This document shows positions 17,160 through 25,472 of a stretch of DNA of 32,970 nucleotides, in pieces. Source of the DNA: Actinomycetota bacterium (lineage in GTDB: Bacteria > Actinomycetota > Actinomycetes > Nanopelagicales > Nanopelagicaceae); NCBI GenBank assembly GCA_010024385.1, contig RGHD01000010.1:1-32970 (forward strand), in the 5' to 3' direction. The notes beneath the pieces were generated by a model. It saw only the letters and a program-made list of their open reading frames with translations. It was not told where the DNA came from and searched no databases. Both the position numbers and the translations under genes were made by a program. Position 1 is the first letter of the stretch. Every line of letters starts with the position of its first letter.

Positions 17160-18272
17160 GTGAGTAATCATTTTCCAACAGTCGGCGTGATTGGTGCTGG
17201 GCAATTAGCGCGTATGAGCGTTGCTCCTGCTGCAGCACTTGGTGTCAATCTCTTGTTACTTGCAAATGATGCTCAAGATAGTGGAGCGCAGATAACAAAC
17301 CACGTAGTCGGAGACTACAAAGATCTAGAAACAGTCCGTGCATTTGCCCGTAAGTGCGATGTAATCACTTTTGAGCATGAACTAATTCCCCTAAGCATTG
17401 TTAAGGCACTGGAAGCAGATGGAGTTGTAGTCCGTCCAAACTCAGCTAGCTTTATTTATTCGCAAGACAAAGCGCAAATGCGTGCGCGACTGAGTAATTT
17501 TCCTTCACCAAAAAACGCAGTGGTAACTAAATCCGAAGAAGTACATGATTTTCCAGTAATTGCTAAAGCCATTTCAGGTGGTTATGACGGCCGTGGAGTA
17601 TGGAAAATCAATAGCCAAACAGAGCTCACTGCGGTATTGAAAGAAGTTGGTAAAGTTTTAATTGAAGAGCTGATTGATTTTGATTATGAAATAGCTGTGA
17701 TGGTGGCTAGATCACCACATGGTCAGGCAACAACTTGGGCTCCAACGCAAACAATTCAGCGTGATGGAATATGTGTAATGACAATTTCACCGGCCCCACA
17801 GCTCTCTAATGATTTAAGTGAGAAAGCTCAGAAGTTGGCCCTTGATATCGCTCATGAAATTGGTGTCATTGGTGTCATGGCAGTTGAAATCTTTGTTAAA
17901 GGTGAAGAGTTATTCATTAATGAATTAGCCATGCGCCCACATAATTCTGGACACTGGACAATTGAAGGTTCTCTAACATCTCAGTTTGAACAACATCTTC
18001 GAGCTGTTTTAGATCTTCCTCTTGGAAATCCGCAGATGACTGCCCCCATTGCCGTTATGGGCAACATTTTGGGCGGGGATAAGGAAGATATGTATCGGCC
18101 ATATCTTCATCTCATGGCCCGGACGCCAGAGTTGAAATTCCACCACTACAAGAAGGAAGTACGCCCTGGGCGCAAGATCGGCCATGTTAATTTGCTGGGA
18201 GATAACCTCCTAGAATTAACCCAGGAAGTTCAGCATGCCCTTGATTACATGAGCGGAGAAATTGATGAGTGA
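17160..18272 (+). CDS. purK: N5-carboxyaminoimidazole ribonucleotide synthase
   Basis: This 370-aa ATP-grasp enzyme of purine synthesis converts AIR, bicarbonate and ATP to N5-CAIR. The N-terminal [12 protein letters not shown] is the family opening. [13 protein letters not shown] is the ATP-binding loop, and [16 protein letters not shown] is the conserved C-terminal substrate segment. The start is GTG at 17160, 4 bases after the birA stop, without a clear ribosome-binding site. It overlaps purE by 8 bases, so birA-purK-purE form one transcription unit, an arrangement resembling that of other Actinomycetota. Confidence 0.95.
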   Translation: MSNHFPTVGVIGAGQLARMSVAPAAALGVNLLLLANDAQDSGAQITNHVVGDYKDLETVRAFARKCDVITFEHELIPLSIVKALEADGVVVRPNSASFIYSQDKAQMRARLSNFPSPKNAVVTKSEEVHDFPVIAKAISGGYDGRGVWKINSQTELTAVLKEVGKVLIEELIDFDYEIAVMVARSPHGQATTWAPTQTIQRDGICVMTISPAPQLSNDLSEKAQKLALDIAHEIGVIGVMAVEIFVKGEELFINELAMRPHNSGHWTIEGSLTSQFEQHLRAVLDLPLGNPQMTAPIAVMGNILGGDKEDMYRPYLHLMARTPELKFHHYKKEVRPGRKIGHVNLLGDNLLELTQEVQHALDYMSGEIDE

Positions 18273-18771
18273 TGTCGCAATCATCATGGGATCAGATTCT
18301 GATTGGCCGGTAATGGAAGAGGCTGCGAAAGTTCTAGATCAATTAGGAATCTCTTATGAGGCAGATGTTGTTTCAGCGCATCGCATGCCACTTGAAATGG
18401 TTGAGTTTGCACAAAGCGCTGCAGGCAAAGGATTCAAAGTAATTATCGCAGGTGCTGGTGGAGCTGCACATTTACCTGGAATGGTTGCTTCATTAACCAC
18501 ACTTCCAGTAATTGGAGTACCTGTGCCTCTAAAAAACCTTGATGGAATGGATTCTCTTCTCTCTATTGTGCAGATGCCTGCAGGTGTTCCTGTGGCAACT
18601 GTTGGAGTAGGTAACGCCAAGAACGCAGCGTTACTGGCCGCCAGAATTCTTGGAATCTCTGATTCAGCAATTAGCCTCAAAGTGGCAGATGCATTAAAAG
18701 AAATTAATACTGAAGCTAAAGCTAAGGGCGCGAACTTAAATACACGCCGTGGACAAAAAACTGGTTTCTAG
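18265..18771 (+). CDS. purE: N5-carboxyaminoimidazole ribonucleotide mutase
   Basis: This 168-aa class I PurE isomerises N5-CAIR to CAIR, using the product of PurK. The N-terminal [13 protein letters not shown] motif and VSAHRMP (catalytic His) are intact. The [12 protein letters not shown] loop and [16 protein letters not shown] segment complete the active site. The ATG at 18265 is preferred over the in-frame TTG at 18262; both lie inside the purK end. Its stop TAG shares bases with the stop of the convergent CoA-binding gene in a CTAG tetramer. Confidence 0.96.
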   Translation: MSDVAIIMGSDSDWPVMEEAAKVLDQLGISYEADVVSAHRMPLEMVEFAQSAAGKGFKVIIAGAGGAAHLPGMVASLTTLPVIGVPVPLKNLDGMDSLLSIVQMPAGVPVATVGVGNAKNAALLAARILGISDSAISLKVADALKEINTEAKAKGANLNTRRGQKTGF

Positions 18772-19130
18772 CTTTTCTTTCTATATTCAATAGCTGGGCA
18801 ACGATCCATCACGGTTACTAACCCCGCAGCTTGTGCACGAGCAATTGCATCGCTATCAATAACATCTAATTGCAGCCATACTGCTTTGGCACCAATCGCG
18901 ATAGCTTCATCCACAACTTTGCCAACAAGAGTGGAATTAACAAAACAATCAACAACATCTACAGGCCCTGGAATCTCTGAAAGAGTTTTATAGCCAACCT
19001 CACCATGCACGGTTTCTGCACGAGGATAAACAGGGATGATGCGGTGACCTTTATCTTGCAAAAGCTTTGCCACACCGAAAGCTGCGCGCCCTGGATTATT
19101 CCCAAGCCCAACAACAGCCCAGGTTTTCAT
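18768..19130 (-). CDS. CoA-binding domain protein, YccU-like
   Basis: This 120-aa single-domain Rossmann protein belongs to the CoA_binding_2 group. Features are [24 protein letters not shown] with a glycine-rich loop, a central VDVVDCFVN strand-loop, [11 protein letters not shown], and a terminal DRCPAIEY motif that is typical of the family. The biochemical role is unsettled; homologues bind CoA, and a role in metabolite sensing has been suggested. The ATG at 19130 sits 7 bases after a TACAGT box, so it is probably a leaderless single gene. It ends on a stop codon shared with purE on the other strand. Confidence 0.9.
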   Translation of the reverse strand: MKTWAVVGLGNNPGRAAFGVAKLLQDKGHRIIPVYPRAETVHGEVGYKTLSEIPGPVDVVDCFVNSTLVGKVVDEAIAIGAKAVWLQLDVIDSDAIARAQAAGLVTVMDRCPAIEYRKKS

Positions 19131-19137
19131 TGCAAGG

Positions 19138-19143
19138 ACTGTA
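19138..19143 (-). promoter_or_regulatory. Leaderless -10 box of CoA-binding gene
   Basis: The minus strand reads TACAGT, then 7 bases, then the ATG at 19130. It matches the TAnnnT module seen at other transcription-unit heads in the window. It sits in the 31-bp gap after the UDP-glucose dehydrogenase stop. Confidence 0.6.
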
Positions 19144-19161
19144 TCGATGCTTTCTTGCTCG

Positions 19162-20472
19162 TTAATCAGTGCGTCCTAAAGCATGGAACTTCCAACCAGC
19201 TTTGCGCCAGAGCTCTCGGTCGAGCATATTGCGTCCATCGATAATGATTTTACTTTTAACTAATGAAGAAAGAGTTGATGGATCTATTGCTCGATACTCT
19301 TTCCATTCAGTTAAGTGCAAGATTAAGTCAGCATCTTTAAGTGCATCTGTGACTTTTTCTGCATATTCAAGCTTTGGAAAACGCTTACGTGCAGGTTCAA
19401 TTCCTTTGGGATCATGAACAACCACAGCTGCTCCAGCTGCTTGTAACTGAACAGCGATATCAAGAGCAGGGGAATCACGCACATCATCGCTGTCTGGTTT
19501 GAAAGTAGCTCCAAGAACAGCGATCTTGTATTGAGTTAGATCCTCTGAAAGTTCGTTTCGAACAACATCGATAACACGCTGGCGGGCGCGCAAGTTAATG
19601 GCATCAATTTCACGCAAAAATTCAAGAGCTTGCTTAGCGCCTAATTCCTCTGCTCGTGCCATGAATGCTCGGATGTCTTTTGGGAGGCAACCGCCACCAA
19701 AACCGATACCCGCCTGCAAGAACTTATTTCCAATACGTGGGTCATAACCAATTGCTTGAGCTAGAACTGTCACATCTCCGCCGGCAGCTTCACAAACTTC
19801 AGCCATAGCATTGATAAAAGAAATTTTTGTTGCAAGGAATGAGTTGGCCGCAACTTTTACTAGCTCTGCTGTTGGAAGATCGGCTCTAATCCATGGAGTG
19901 CCTAGGTCAATGATTGGCTTATAAACTTCCTTAAGTATCTGCTCAGCGCGATCGTTAGCAACACCGACGACTAAGCGATTAGGAGTGAGCGTGTCTTCAA
20001 CAGCAAAACCTTCACGTAAGAACTCTGGATTCCATGCTAGATCTGCTTGCGGAGCAGCTTTTGCAAGCTCATCACGAAGTGATTGCGCAGTTCCAACTGG
20101 AACAGTTGATTTTCCAACAACTAAAGAGCCATCTTTCAAATACGGTGCTATCTGCGCAACTGCTGAACGCACATAACTTAGATCAGCGGCAAGTCCATCT
20201 TTACTCTGTGGAGTTCCAACGCAAACAAAGTGAATATCAGCAACTTTAACTGCAGAGAAATCAGTAGTAAATGAAAGTCGACCGGTCTTCATCTCCTGTG
20301 CAAGCAAGGTATCTAGTCCAGGTTCATAGAAAGGAAGTTGGCCATTTTGCAGCATCGCAACCTTATTAGGATCGGTATCAACGCCAATAACGGTAAAGCC
20401 AAGTGAAGACATGCATGCAGCGTGTGTTGCGCCTAGATAGCCGCAGCCAACTACTGAGAGAGTCAAAGTCAT
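19162..20472 (-). CDS. UDP-glucose 6-dehydrogenase
   Basis: This 436-aa member of the UDP-glucose/GDP-mannose dehydrogenase family performs the two-step NAD oxidation of UDP-glucose to UDP-glucuronate. The N-terminal VVGCGYLGATHAAC is the Rossmann loop. KSTVPVGTA, the EFLREG segment, and the catalytic cysteine C262 in FGGGCLPKD are present. The C-terminal domain includes LGATFKPDSDDVRDSP. It sits 10 bases downstream of an LCP-family gene and near a glycosyltransferase and polysaccharide exporter, so UDP-glucuronate probably goes into a surface polymer. A UDP-ManNAc or GDP-mannose dehydrogenase is less likely from the motif set. It may also have its own leaderless promoter overlapping the upstream stop codon. 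Confidence 0.94.
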   Translation of the reverse strand: MTLTLSVVGCGYLGATHAACMSSLGFTVIGVDTDPNKVAMLQNGQLPFYEPGLDTLLAQEMKTGRLSFTTDFSAVKVADIHFVCVGTPQSKDGLAADLSYVRSAVAQIAPYLKDGSLVVGKSTVPVGTAQSLRDELAKAAPQADLAWNPEFLREGFAVEDTLTPNRLVVGVANDRAEQILKEVYKPIIDLGTPWIRADLPTAELVKVAANSFLATKISFINAMAEVCEAAGGDVTVLAQAIGYDPRIGNKFLQAGIGFGGGCLPKDIRAFMARAEELGAKQALEFLREIDAINLRARQRVIDVVRNELSEDLTQYKIAVLGATFKPDSDDVRDSPALDIAVQLQAAGAAVVVHDPKGIEPARKRFPKLEYAEKVTDALKDADLILHLTEWKEYRAIDPSTLSSLVKSKIIIDGRNMLDRELWRKAGWKFHALGRTD

Positions 20473-20479
20473 AGGCGCG

Positions 20480-20485
20480 AGTTTA
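20480..20485 (-). promoter_or_regulatory. Possible leaderless -10 box of UDP-glucose dehydrogenase
   Basis: The minus strand reads TAAACT, 7 bases before the ATG at 20472. Its first three bases are the TAA stop codon of the upstream LCP gene. Read-through from the LCP promoter is the alternative, so confidence is limited. Confidence 0.4.
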
Positions 20486-21598
20486 CTTCAGTGCTCCGCA
20501 AGGATTTTCATCAGCGGTACGAGTCTTGAATTTATCAATCACAGTTGGTGATGCTGATGCGCTTGATGATGCTGAAGGTGAAGGAGTTACCTCATCAACT
20601 AGCGGCAAATCTTCACGCAAACGGTTAAATAGGTCAGGTGCAAGCACTGAATCCCAAGTCACAACCGATCCAAGCCCTGGTACGCGAGCATTTGCATTAC
20701 CCAAAGGAATTGTCAGAGTGCGGACCTTACTTGGGGAAAGATTTTTGAGTTGCTTAGCCAAGACAATTAAGTCATTTCGATTGAGCTCTGAATCTGTTCG
20801 AACAGTTGCAATAGTGGCATTGAAGAAATTGACTAACTTAACTGGATTGAGAAGGACGCCAGTACTTGTCACTTTTCTCAGCACAGCGCTCATGAATTGC
20901 TGTTGGCGTTGCATGCGCCCAAGATCACCCATACCGTCAAAGTCACGCGTGCGAACATATTTGAGCGATTCAATTCCATTAAGAGTGTGAACCCCAGCGC
21001 TTAATACAAGGTGACTATTTGGATCATCAATATCGCGCTTTGTACAAACATCAATTCCGCCTAATGCATCAACCATTCCTGCGAAACCAGCGAAGCCGAT
21101 TTCAATATAGTGATCAATTTTAATGTTTGTTTCTTGTTCAATAGTTTGAATTAAAAGTGGTGCTCCACCCCAAGCAAAAGCTGAGTTGATTTTTCCTTTT
21201 GCTGCAGGGACAATCTTTTCTTTGTTTAAAGAAGAGGGATGTTCTGGAATAGTCACCAGTGAATCTCGCGGGATAGAGATGATGGTTGCTTTGTCGCGAG
21301 CCTTACTGATGTGAACAAGAAGCATCGTGTCTGATCGTGCACCTGCTGCTGACTTGGTAGTTCCTACTCGCAACAACTTTGATTGTTCTTTAGTTAAACC
21401 TTCGCGCGTATCTGAACCCACCAATAAATAATTGAGTGCTGAACTTGGCTTATCTGGGCGATTATCTAGTGAGCCAAACACATCGATCCGGGTAATTGCT
21501 CCGCTGACTTGGCCAAGACCCAACCAAGAAAATGCCGAGATTGCGACGACGGCAAGGGATAGGGAAGTAATAATGCGTATTGGTCGCGTCGCTTTCAC
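20483..21598 (-). CDS. LytR-CpsA-Psr (LCP) family cell-wall glycopolymer ligase
   Basis: This 371-aa membrane-anchored protein has a short cytoplasmic tail, one N-terminal transmembrane helix (about 10-30) and an extracellular LCP domain. Family motifs are SDTMLLVHI, IISIPRDSLV, INSAFAWGG, LGGIDVC and YVRTRDFDGMGDLGRMQRQQ, whose Arg/Asp residues bind the polyprenyl pyrophosphate and metal. The C-terminal 40 residues are Ser/Pro/Ala-rich. LCP proteins move glycopolymers from a lipid carrier to peptidoglycan. The start is GTG at 21598, 6 bases after a TACTCT box. Neighbours for UDP-glucuronate supply, glycosyl transfer and polymer export fit this role. Confidence 0.94.
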   Translation of the reverse strand: MKATRPIRIITSLSLAVVAISAFSWLGLGQVSGAITRIDVFGSLDNRPDKPSSALNYLLVGSDTREGLTKEQSKLLRVGTTKSAAGARSDTMLLVHISKARDKATIISIPRDSLVTIPEHPSSLNKEKIVPAAKGKINSAFAWGGAPLLIQTIEQETNIKIDHYIEIGFAGFAGMVDALGGIDVCTKRDIDDPNSHLVLSAGVHTLNGIESLKYVRTRDFDGMGDLGRMQRQQQFMSAVLRKVTSTGVLLNPVKLVNFFNATIATVRTDSELNRNDLIVLAKQLKNLSPSKVRTLTIPLGNANARVPGLGSVVTWDSVLAPDLFNRLREDLPLVDEVTPSPSASSSASASPTVIDKFKTRTADENPCGALK

Positions 21599-21604
21599 CG
21601 TGTA

Positions 21605-21610
21605 AGAGTA
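21605..21610 (-). promoter_or_regulatory. Leaderless -10 box of LCP gene
   Basis: The minus strand reads TACTCT, then 6 bases, then the GTG start at 21598. It lies in the 36-bp gap to the divergent glycosyltransferase gene and supports GTG as the start. Confidence 0.6.
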
Positions 21611-21619
21611 CTTGGGCGA

Positions 21620-21625
21620 TACGGT
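21620..21625 (+). promoter_or_regulatory. -10 box of glycosyltransferase gene
   Basis: TACGGT lies 9 bases before the ATG at 21635, slightly further than the 6-7 bases seen elsewhere. This implies a leader of about 2-3 bases or a leaderless start. No ribosome-binding site is visible between them apart from a G-run (TAGGGG). Confidence 0.45.
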
Positions 21626-21634
21626 GTAGGGGTT

Positions 21635-22645
21635 ATGACGACATCAGCAAATGAGTTATATGGCTCACCGGAGCCCAAAATCTCAGTCATCCTGCCGGTC
21701 CTTAACGAATCAAAATATTTAGAAGAGGCTGTGAAGGCTGTTCTTGATCAGGATTTTGGTGGCGCGATTGAAATTATTTTGGCTATTGGGCCTTCCAATG
21801 ATGGTACAGAAGTGATTGCTCACTCACTGGCTAAAGCGGATTCGCGTGTGGTAGTTGTTTCAAATCCTTCAGGACGCACAGCTTCAGGACTTAATTTGGC
21901 AGTTGCCGCAAGTAGATACTCCATCATTGTGCGAGTAGATGGCCACTCAAAAATTCCTAAGAATTATCTATCCCTTGCTTTTGAAATCTTGAAAGAAACT
22001 GGCGCCGTAAACGTAGGTGGAATCATGGCTGCAGAAGGTCACACTGTTTTTGAGAACGCCATTGCGCGAGCAATGCGTAGTCCATTAGGTGTTGGTGCCT
22101 CGCGTTTTCACACAGGAGGTGGCGCTGCATCTGTGGATACGGTTTACCTAGGGGCATTTAGAAAAGAAGCATTGATTGCAGTAGGTGGATTTGATGAGAG
22201 ATTCACACGTGCGCAAGATTGGGAGCTTAATTTTCGGTTACGCGCTGCTGGAGGCACAATCTATTTTGATCCTCGATTAGTTGTGACTTATCGTCCGCGT
22301 TCAACTGTTAAAGCTCTTGCTAAACAGTATTTTGAATATGGTCGTTGGCGACGAGTTGTATCTCGAAGACATGAAGGAACAATTAACCACAGATATCTTG
22401 CCCCGCCGTTTACCGTAATCGGTGTAGCTTCATCACTGATCCTTGGTGCAATTGTTTCACCTATTCTTTTTGTGCCAGCATTGATTTATGCCTTGTTTAT
22501 TCTTATTGCTTCGGCAAGAATTGGAAAATCACTCGGTGAATTTGTCTCGTTGCCACTCATTTTGCTGACAATGCACATGACATGGGGTATTGGCTTTCTA
22601 ACTTCGCCAAAGTCGTTAGCGCCTGCGGTAACCTTACGACCGTGA
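21635..22645 (+). CDS. GT2 family glycosyltransferase with C-terminal membrane helices
   Basis: This 336-aa protein starts with a GT-A fold: ISVILPVLNESKYLEEAV, then VRVDGHS as the DxD-like metal/nucleotide-sugar site, then the acceptor motif QDWELNFRLR. Two hydrophobic stretches after about residue 255 suggest membrane attachment. It resembles ExoA-type enzymes that extend a lipid-linked saccharide on the cytoplasmic side. Its stop overlaps the GTG of the exporter permease (GTGA). Donor and acceptor sugars are unknown; UDP-glucuronate from the nearby dehydrogenase, or UDP-glucose, is possible. Confidence 0.9.
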   Translation: MTTSANELYGSPEPKISVILPVLNESKYLEEAVKAVLDQDFGGAIEIILAIGPSNDGTEVIAHSLAKADSRVVVVSNPSGRTASGLNLAVAASRYSIIVRVDGHSKIPKNYLSLAFEILKETGAVNVGGIMAAEGHTVFENAIARAMRSPLGVGASRFHTGGGAASVDTVYLGAFRKEALIAVGGFDERFTRAQDWELNFRLRAAGGTIYFDPRLVVTYRPRSTVKALAKQYFEYGRWRRVVSRRHEGTINHRYLAPPFTVIGVASSLILGAIVSPILFVPALIYALFILIASARIGKSLGEFVSLPLILLTMHMTWGIGFLTSPKSLAPAVTLRP

Positions 22646-23469
22646 GCACTCCAACGCAGGTCTATGAGCCATTTCGCGCTGGCCTGCCACCCCTAAGGAA
22701 ATATTGGAAGTCTCTCTGGTCACGCCGCACATTCATCTCTGAATACTCGCGCTCAGAACTTCGGGAACAGCATTTTGACTCAGTATTTGGTCAACTATGG
22801 CTAGTTCTTAATCCCTTGCTGTTATCAGCTGTTTATTTCTTGCTGATCGTGATCATTAGCGGGTCATCGGACAGCACGCGTTATGCACATCTAACTGCAA
22901 CGCTTTTTCTGTTTTATCTAGTAGCTAATTCATTAACTGGTGGCGTGAAGTCAATTACAGCAGGCCAACGTTTGATTCTAAACACAGCCTTTCCTCGCAT
23001 TATGTTGCCAGTCTCAGCAGTTGTGATTGCTATCTTTAAATTCCTGCCAACTCTTGCCGTCTTTCTGGCAATTAGGACAGTATTAGGTCTGCCATTTGCT
23101 TGGGAAATGTTTTGGGCCATTCCAGTACTGCTAATAACCATGTTGTTGGCGTTGGGCCTTGCAGTGACAATTTCCTGCATCAATGTGTATTTTCGCGACA
23201 TTGCAAGTTTCTTGCCATACATGACACGCACCCTTTTGTACTTATCACCAATCTTGTATGAAGCATCTGACTTAAAGCCTGAGCTAAGAACTCTTGAGCT
23301 CTTTAACCCACTATTTCCAATTTTAGATAGTTGGTCTCGTGCATTAGTTCATGGGCAGGCACCACTTACTTCTCACTTGCTTATTAGTCTTGGTTGGGCA
23401 GTTGGAATTTTCTTGATAGGTACATACTTCTTTTTATCAAGGGAGCGTGAATTTGCCGTCCGTCTCTAG
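22642..23469 (+). CDS. ABC-2 type polysaccharide export permease (Wzm/TagG-like)
   Basis: This 275-aa membrane protein has six predicted hydrophobic segments. The amphipathic N-terminal YSRSELREQHFDSVFGQLWLVLNP region is typical of Wzm/TagG/RfbA exporters (E-x-K-x-R-Y-K-x-S-x-LG-x-LW equivalent), and the central loop RIMLPVSAVV and FRDI segment are conserved. Together with the ATPase encoded next it would export a lipid-linked glycan. The frame extends 60 bases further upstream into the glycosyltransferase gene, but GTG at 22642 overlaps that gene's stop by 4 bases and is taken as the start. It overlaps the ATPase gene by 23 bp. Confidence 0.9.
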   Translation: MSTPTQVYEPFRAGLPPLRKYWKSLWSRRTFISEYSRSELREQHFDSVFGQLWLVLNPLLLSAVYFLLIVIISGSSDSTRYAHLTATLFLFYLVANSLTGGVKSITAGQRLILNTAFPRIMLPVSAVVIAIFKFLPTLAVFLAIRTVLGLPFAWEMFWAIPVLLITMLLALGLAVTISCINVYFRDIASFLPYMTRTLLYLSPILYEASDLKPELRTLELFNPLFPILDSWSRALVHGQAPLTSHLLISLGWAVGIFLIGTYFFLSREREFAVRL

Positions 23470-24250
23470 CTCTCACAAGACCAATGAAGTCGCGGTATCA
23501 GTTCGCGGGCTTGGCCTTACATACACGACTGCAATTGATCGCAGACCAACACTAAAAGCACGCGTCAAATCATTGGGTCGTGGCGGAAAACAAACTCGCG
23601 TTATCCGTGCTTTGGATGAAGTAAATCTTGATGTTGAATATGGTCAGGTATTAGGAATTATTGGAACAAATGGTGCGGGAAAATCTTCACTGATGCGCGT
23701 TATTTCAGGAATTTTGCCCCCCACACAAGGGCGAATTGAAGTCTATGGAAGCGTTAGTACTTTATTGGCACTTGGCGTTGGCTTTAATCCATCTATGTCA
23801 GGCCGTGACAATGTTTATTTAGGTGGATTGGCTGCGGGAATGTCTCGTGATGAAATTGATAACCACTTCGAAGAAATCGCAGAGTTCTCTGAATTAGGTG
23901 AAGCAATTGATGCTCCGATGCGCACATATTCATCAGGTATGTATGCCCGCTTAGCATTCTCGGTTTCAGCGACTGTTCGCCCAGATATTTTGATTGTTGA
24001 TGAGGCATTAAGCACTGGTGATGCAAGATTTAAAGAAAAATCTCTTAACCGTATCAAGGAACTACGAAGTGATGACCGTGCATTAATTTTAGTCAGTCAT
24101 GCAATGGCTACTTTGGAAGAAGTCTGCAATGACGTTGCTTGGCTCCATAAGGGAAAGCTCGTTCAACGTGGAGATCCAAAAACTGTGATTACTGCATATC
24201 GCGAATTTTTGCAGGTAGGAAAGAGCGCAGCCATCGATGAGGATGTCTAA
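23447..24250 (+). CDS. ABC polysaccharide exporter ATPase (Wzt/TagH-like)
   Basis: This 267-aa ATPase has Walker A GTNGAGKS (73-80), the signature YSSGMYARLAFS (from 161), Walker B ILIVDE (181-186), and the ALSTGDARF D-loop typical of O-antigen/teichoic-acid exporters. It lacks the extra C-terminal carbohydrate-binding domain of longer Wzt proteins. The N-terminal extension of about 40 residues resembles other RfbE/TagH-type ATPases. The annotated start is GTG 23447; TTG 23453 is a real alternative, because AAGGGAG (23439-23445) lies 7 bases before it but only 1 base before the GTG. It pairs with the permease encoded just upstream. Confidence 0.92.
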   Translation: MNLPSVSSSHKTNEVAVSVRGLGLTYTTAIDRRPTLKARVKSLGRGGKQTRVIRALDEVNLDVEYGQVLGIIGTNGAGKSSLMRVISGILPPTQGRIEVYGSVSTLLALGVGFNPSMSGRDNVYLGGLAAGMSRDEIDNHFEEIAEFSELGEAIDAPMRTYSSGMYARLAFSVSATVRPDILIVDEALSTGDARFKEKSLNRIKELRSDDRALILVSHAMATLEEVCNDVAWLHKGKLVQRGDPKTVITAYREFLQVGKSAAIDEDV

Positions 24251-25472
24251 AGCTTTTCTAGCTCTGTTATTAGTTTTTTCAACGTTGATTCCTACTGCAC
24301 ATGCAGTAGATATACCTGCAACTTTTTCATTCCAAGGATCAGGTTACGGACATGGCGTTGGCTTAAGTCAGATGGGCGCGCGTTACATGGCAAATGCAGG
24401 ACAAAGTGCGGAGCAGATTATTAAGTATTTCTATAAGGATGTTGAGATTGAACCAAAAGATGATTCAAAAATCCTTAGAGTTAATATTGGAAACCTAATT
24501 TCAAGTGCAAAGATTTCAAGCACATCAAAGGGATCACAGCTTCAAATTATTCAAGGAGATGTGGGTAGCGAAAGCGTAATCCCAGTCTTTTCCTTGGCAG
24601 ATTCAATAAGTTTTTCGGTTATTGGTTCAACGATTAGCCCAAGGGTAACTAATGGGAAAACTTCACAGACACTACCTCGAAGCAGAGTTTTCACAGTTCG
24701 TTGGTCAGGCACTCGCTATTTAGAAGGACCAGAGACAGTCATAGTTGTTAATCATTCAGGTGTTTCTCAGCGACTTCGTTATGGACAGATTCAAATAAAG
24801 GCGATTAAAACCCCAACTGGATATCGAATTGCAATGACAAACTCAGTTCGATTAGCTGATGAATATCTCTGGGGCGTTAGCGAGATGCCATCATTTTGGC
24901 CTATAGCAGCACTTGAAGCGCAAGCAATTGCTTCACGCACATACGCGTTGAGTAAAGCAGGCGTATATAAAAGTGCTTGTGATTGTGATTTATATGGATC
25001 GATTTCTGATCAGACTTTCCTTGGTTATGCCAAGGAAATTGAAAAGAAATTTGGTGTGGTTTGGAAAGATGTTGTTACGCGAACCGCAGGTCTAACAATC
25101 ACGCAATCTGGTTTACCAATTACAGCTTATTTCTCCTCTTCATCAGGTGGCAAGACAGAGCTTGCGCTAAATGCCTGGGGTAGTGCCAAGGCTTACACGC
25201 AGATTGTTGATGACCCTGGTTCATTGGATCTAAGTATTAATCCACGATTTGTTGCATGGAATCGTGAAGTGCCACAGAGCGTTATTGCCGCCGCATTTGA
25301 TTTACCTGATGTGGTGAGTTTAGAAATCTTGGGAATAAATGAAAGTGGAACAGTTGCTCAGATTCAAGCAATATCTAGTACCGGAGTGAAGGTTGCTCTG
25401 CGTGGTGAGCTTTTTCGAAGTAGAACTAAAATACCTTCAGCGTGGTTTAGCTTAGTTAGCATGCAGAATTGA
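24237..25472 (+). CDS. Secreted SpoIID/LytB-domain protein
   Basis: This 411-aa protein has a clear signal peptide (residues 1-23, cleavage after AHA). Immediately after it comes a GSGYGHGVGLSQMGA motif, followed by a YFYKD segment. The SpoIID core comes later, with EYLWGVSEMPSFWP, ALEAQAIASRTYAL and YFSSSSGGKTE. In Bacillus SpoIID the GHGVGMSQ motif follows the core, so the order here is permuted. From memory, this order is seen in other actinobacterial homologues. SpoIID is a lytic transglycosylase acting on denuded peptidoglycan, so a cell-wall role is likely; nothing suggests sporulation. ATG 24237 overlaps the ATPase end, and ATG 24243 is an alternative. The 3' end overlaps dapD by 21 bp. 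Confidence 0.88.
   Translation: MRMSKAFLALLLVFSTLIPTAHAVDIPATFSFQGSGYGHGVGLSQMGARYMANAGQSAEQIIKYFYKDVEIEPKDDSKILRVNIGNLISSAKISSTSKGSQLQIIQGDVGSESVIPVFSLADSISFSVIGSTISPRVTNGKTSQTLPRSRVFTVRWSGTRYLEGPETVIVVNHSGVSQRLRYGQIQIKAIKTPTGYRIAMTNSVRLADEYLWGVSEMPSFWPIAALEAQAIASRTYALSKAGVYKSACDCDLYGSISDQTFLGYAKEIEKKFGVVWKDVVTRTAGLTITQSGLPITAYFSSSSGGKTELALNAWGSAKAYTQIVDDPGSLDLSINPRFVAWNREVPQSVIAAAFDLPDVVSLEILGINESGTVAQIQAISSTGVKVALRGELFRSRTKIPSAWFSLVSMQN

Noticed and set aside
22582..22641. Exporter permease starting 60 bp earlier
   Set aside because: It would lie inside the glycosyltransferase gene; GTG 22642 gives a 4-base coupled overlap.
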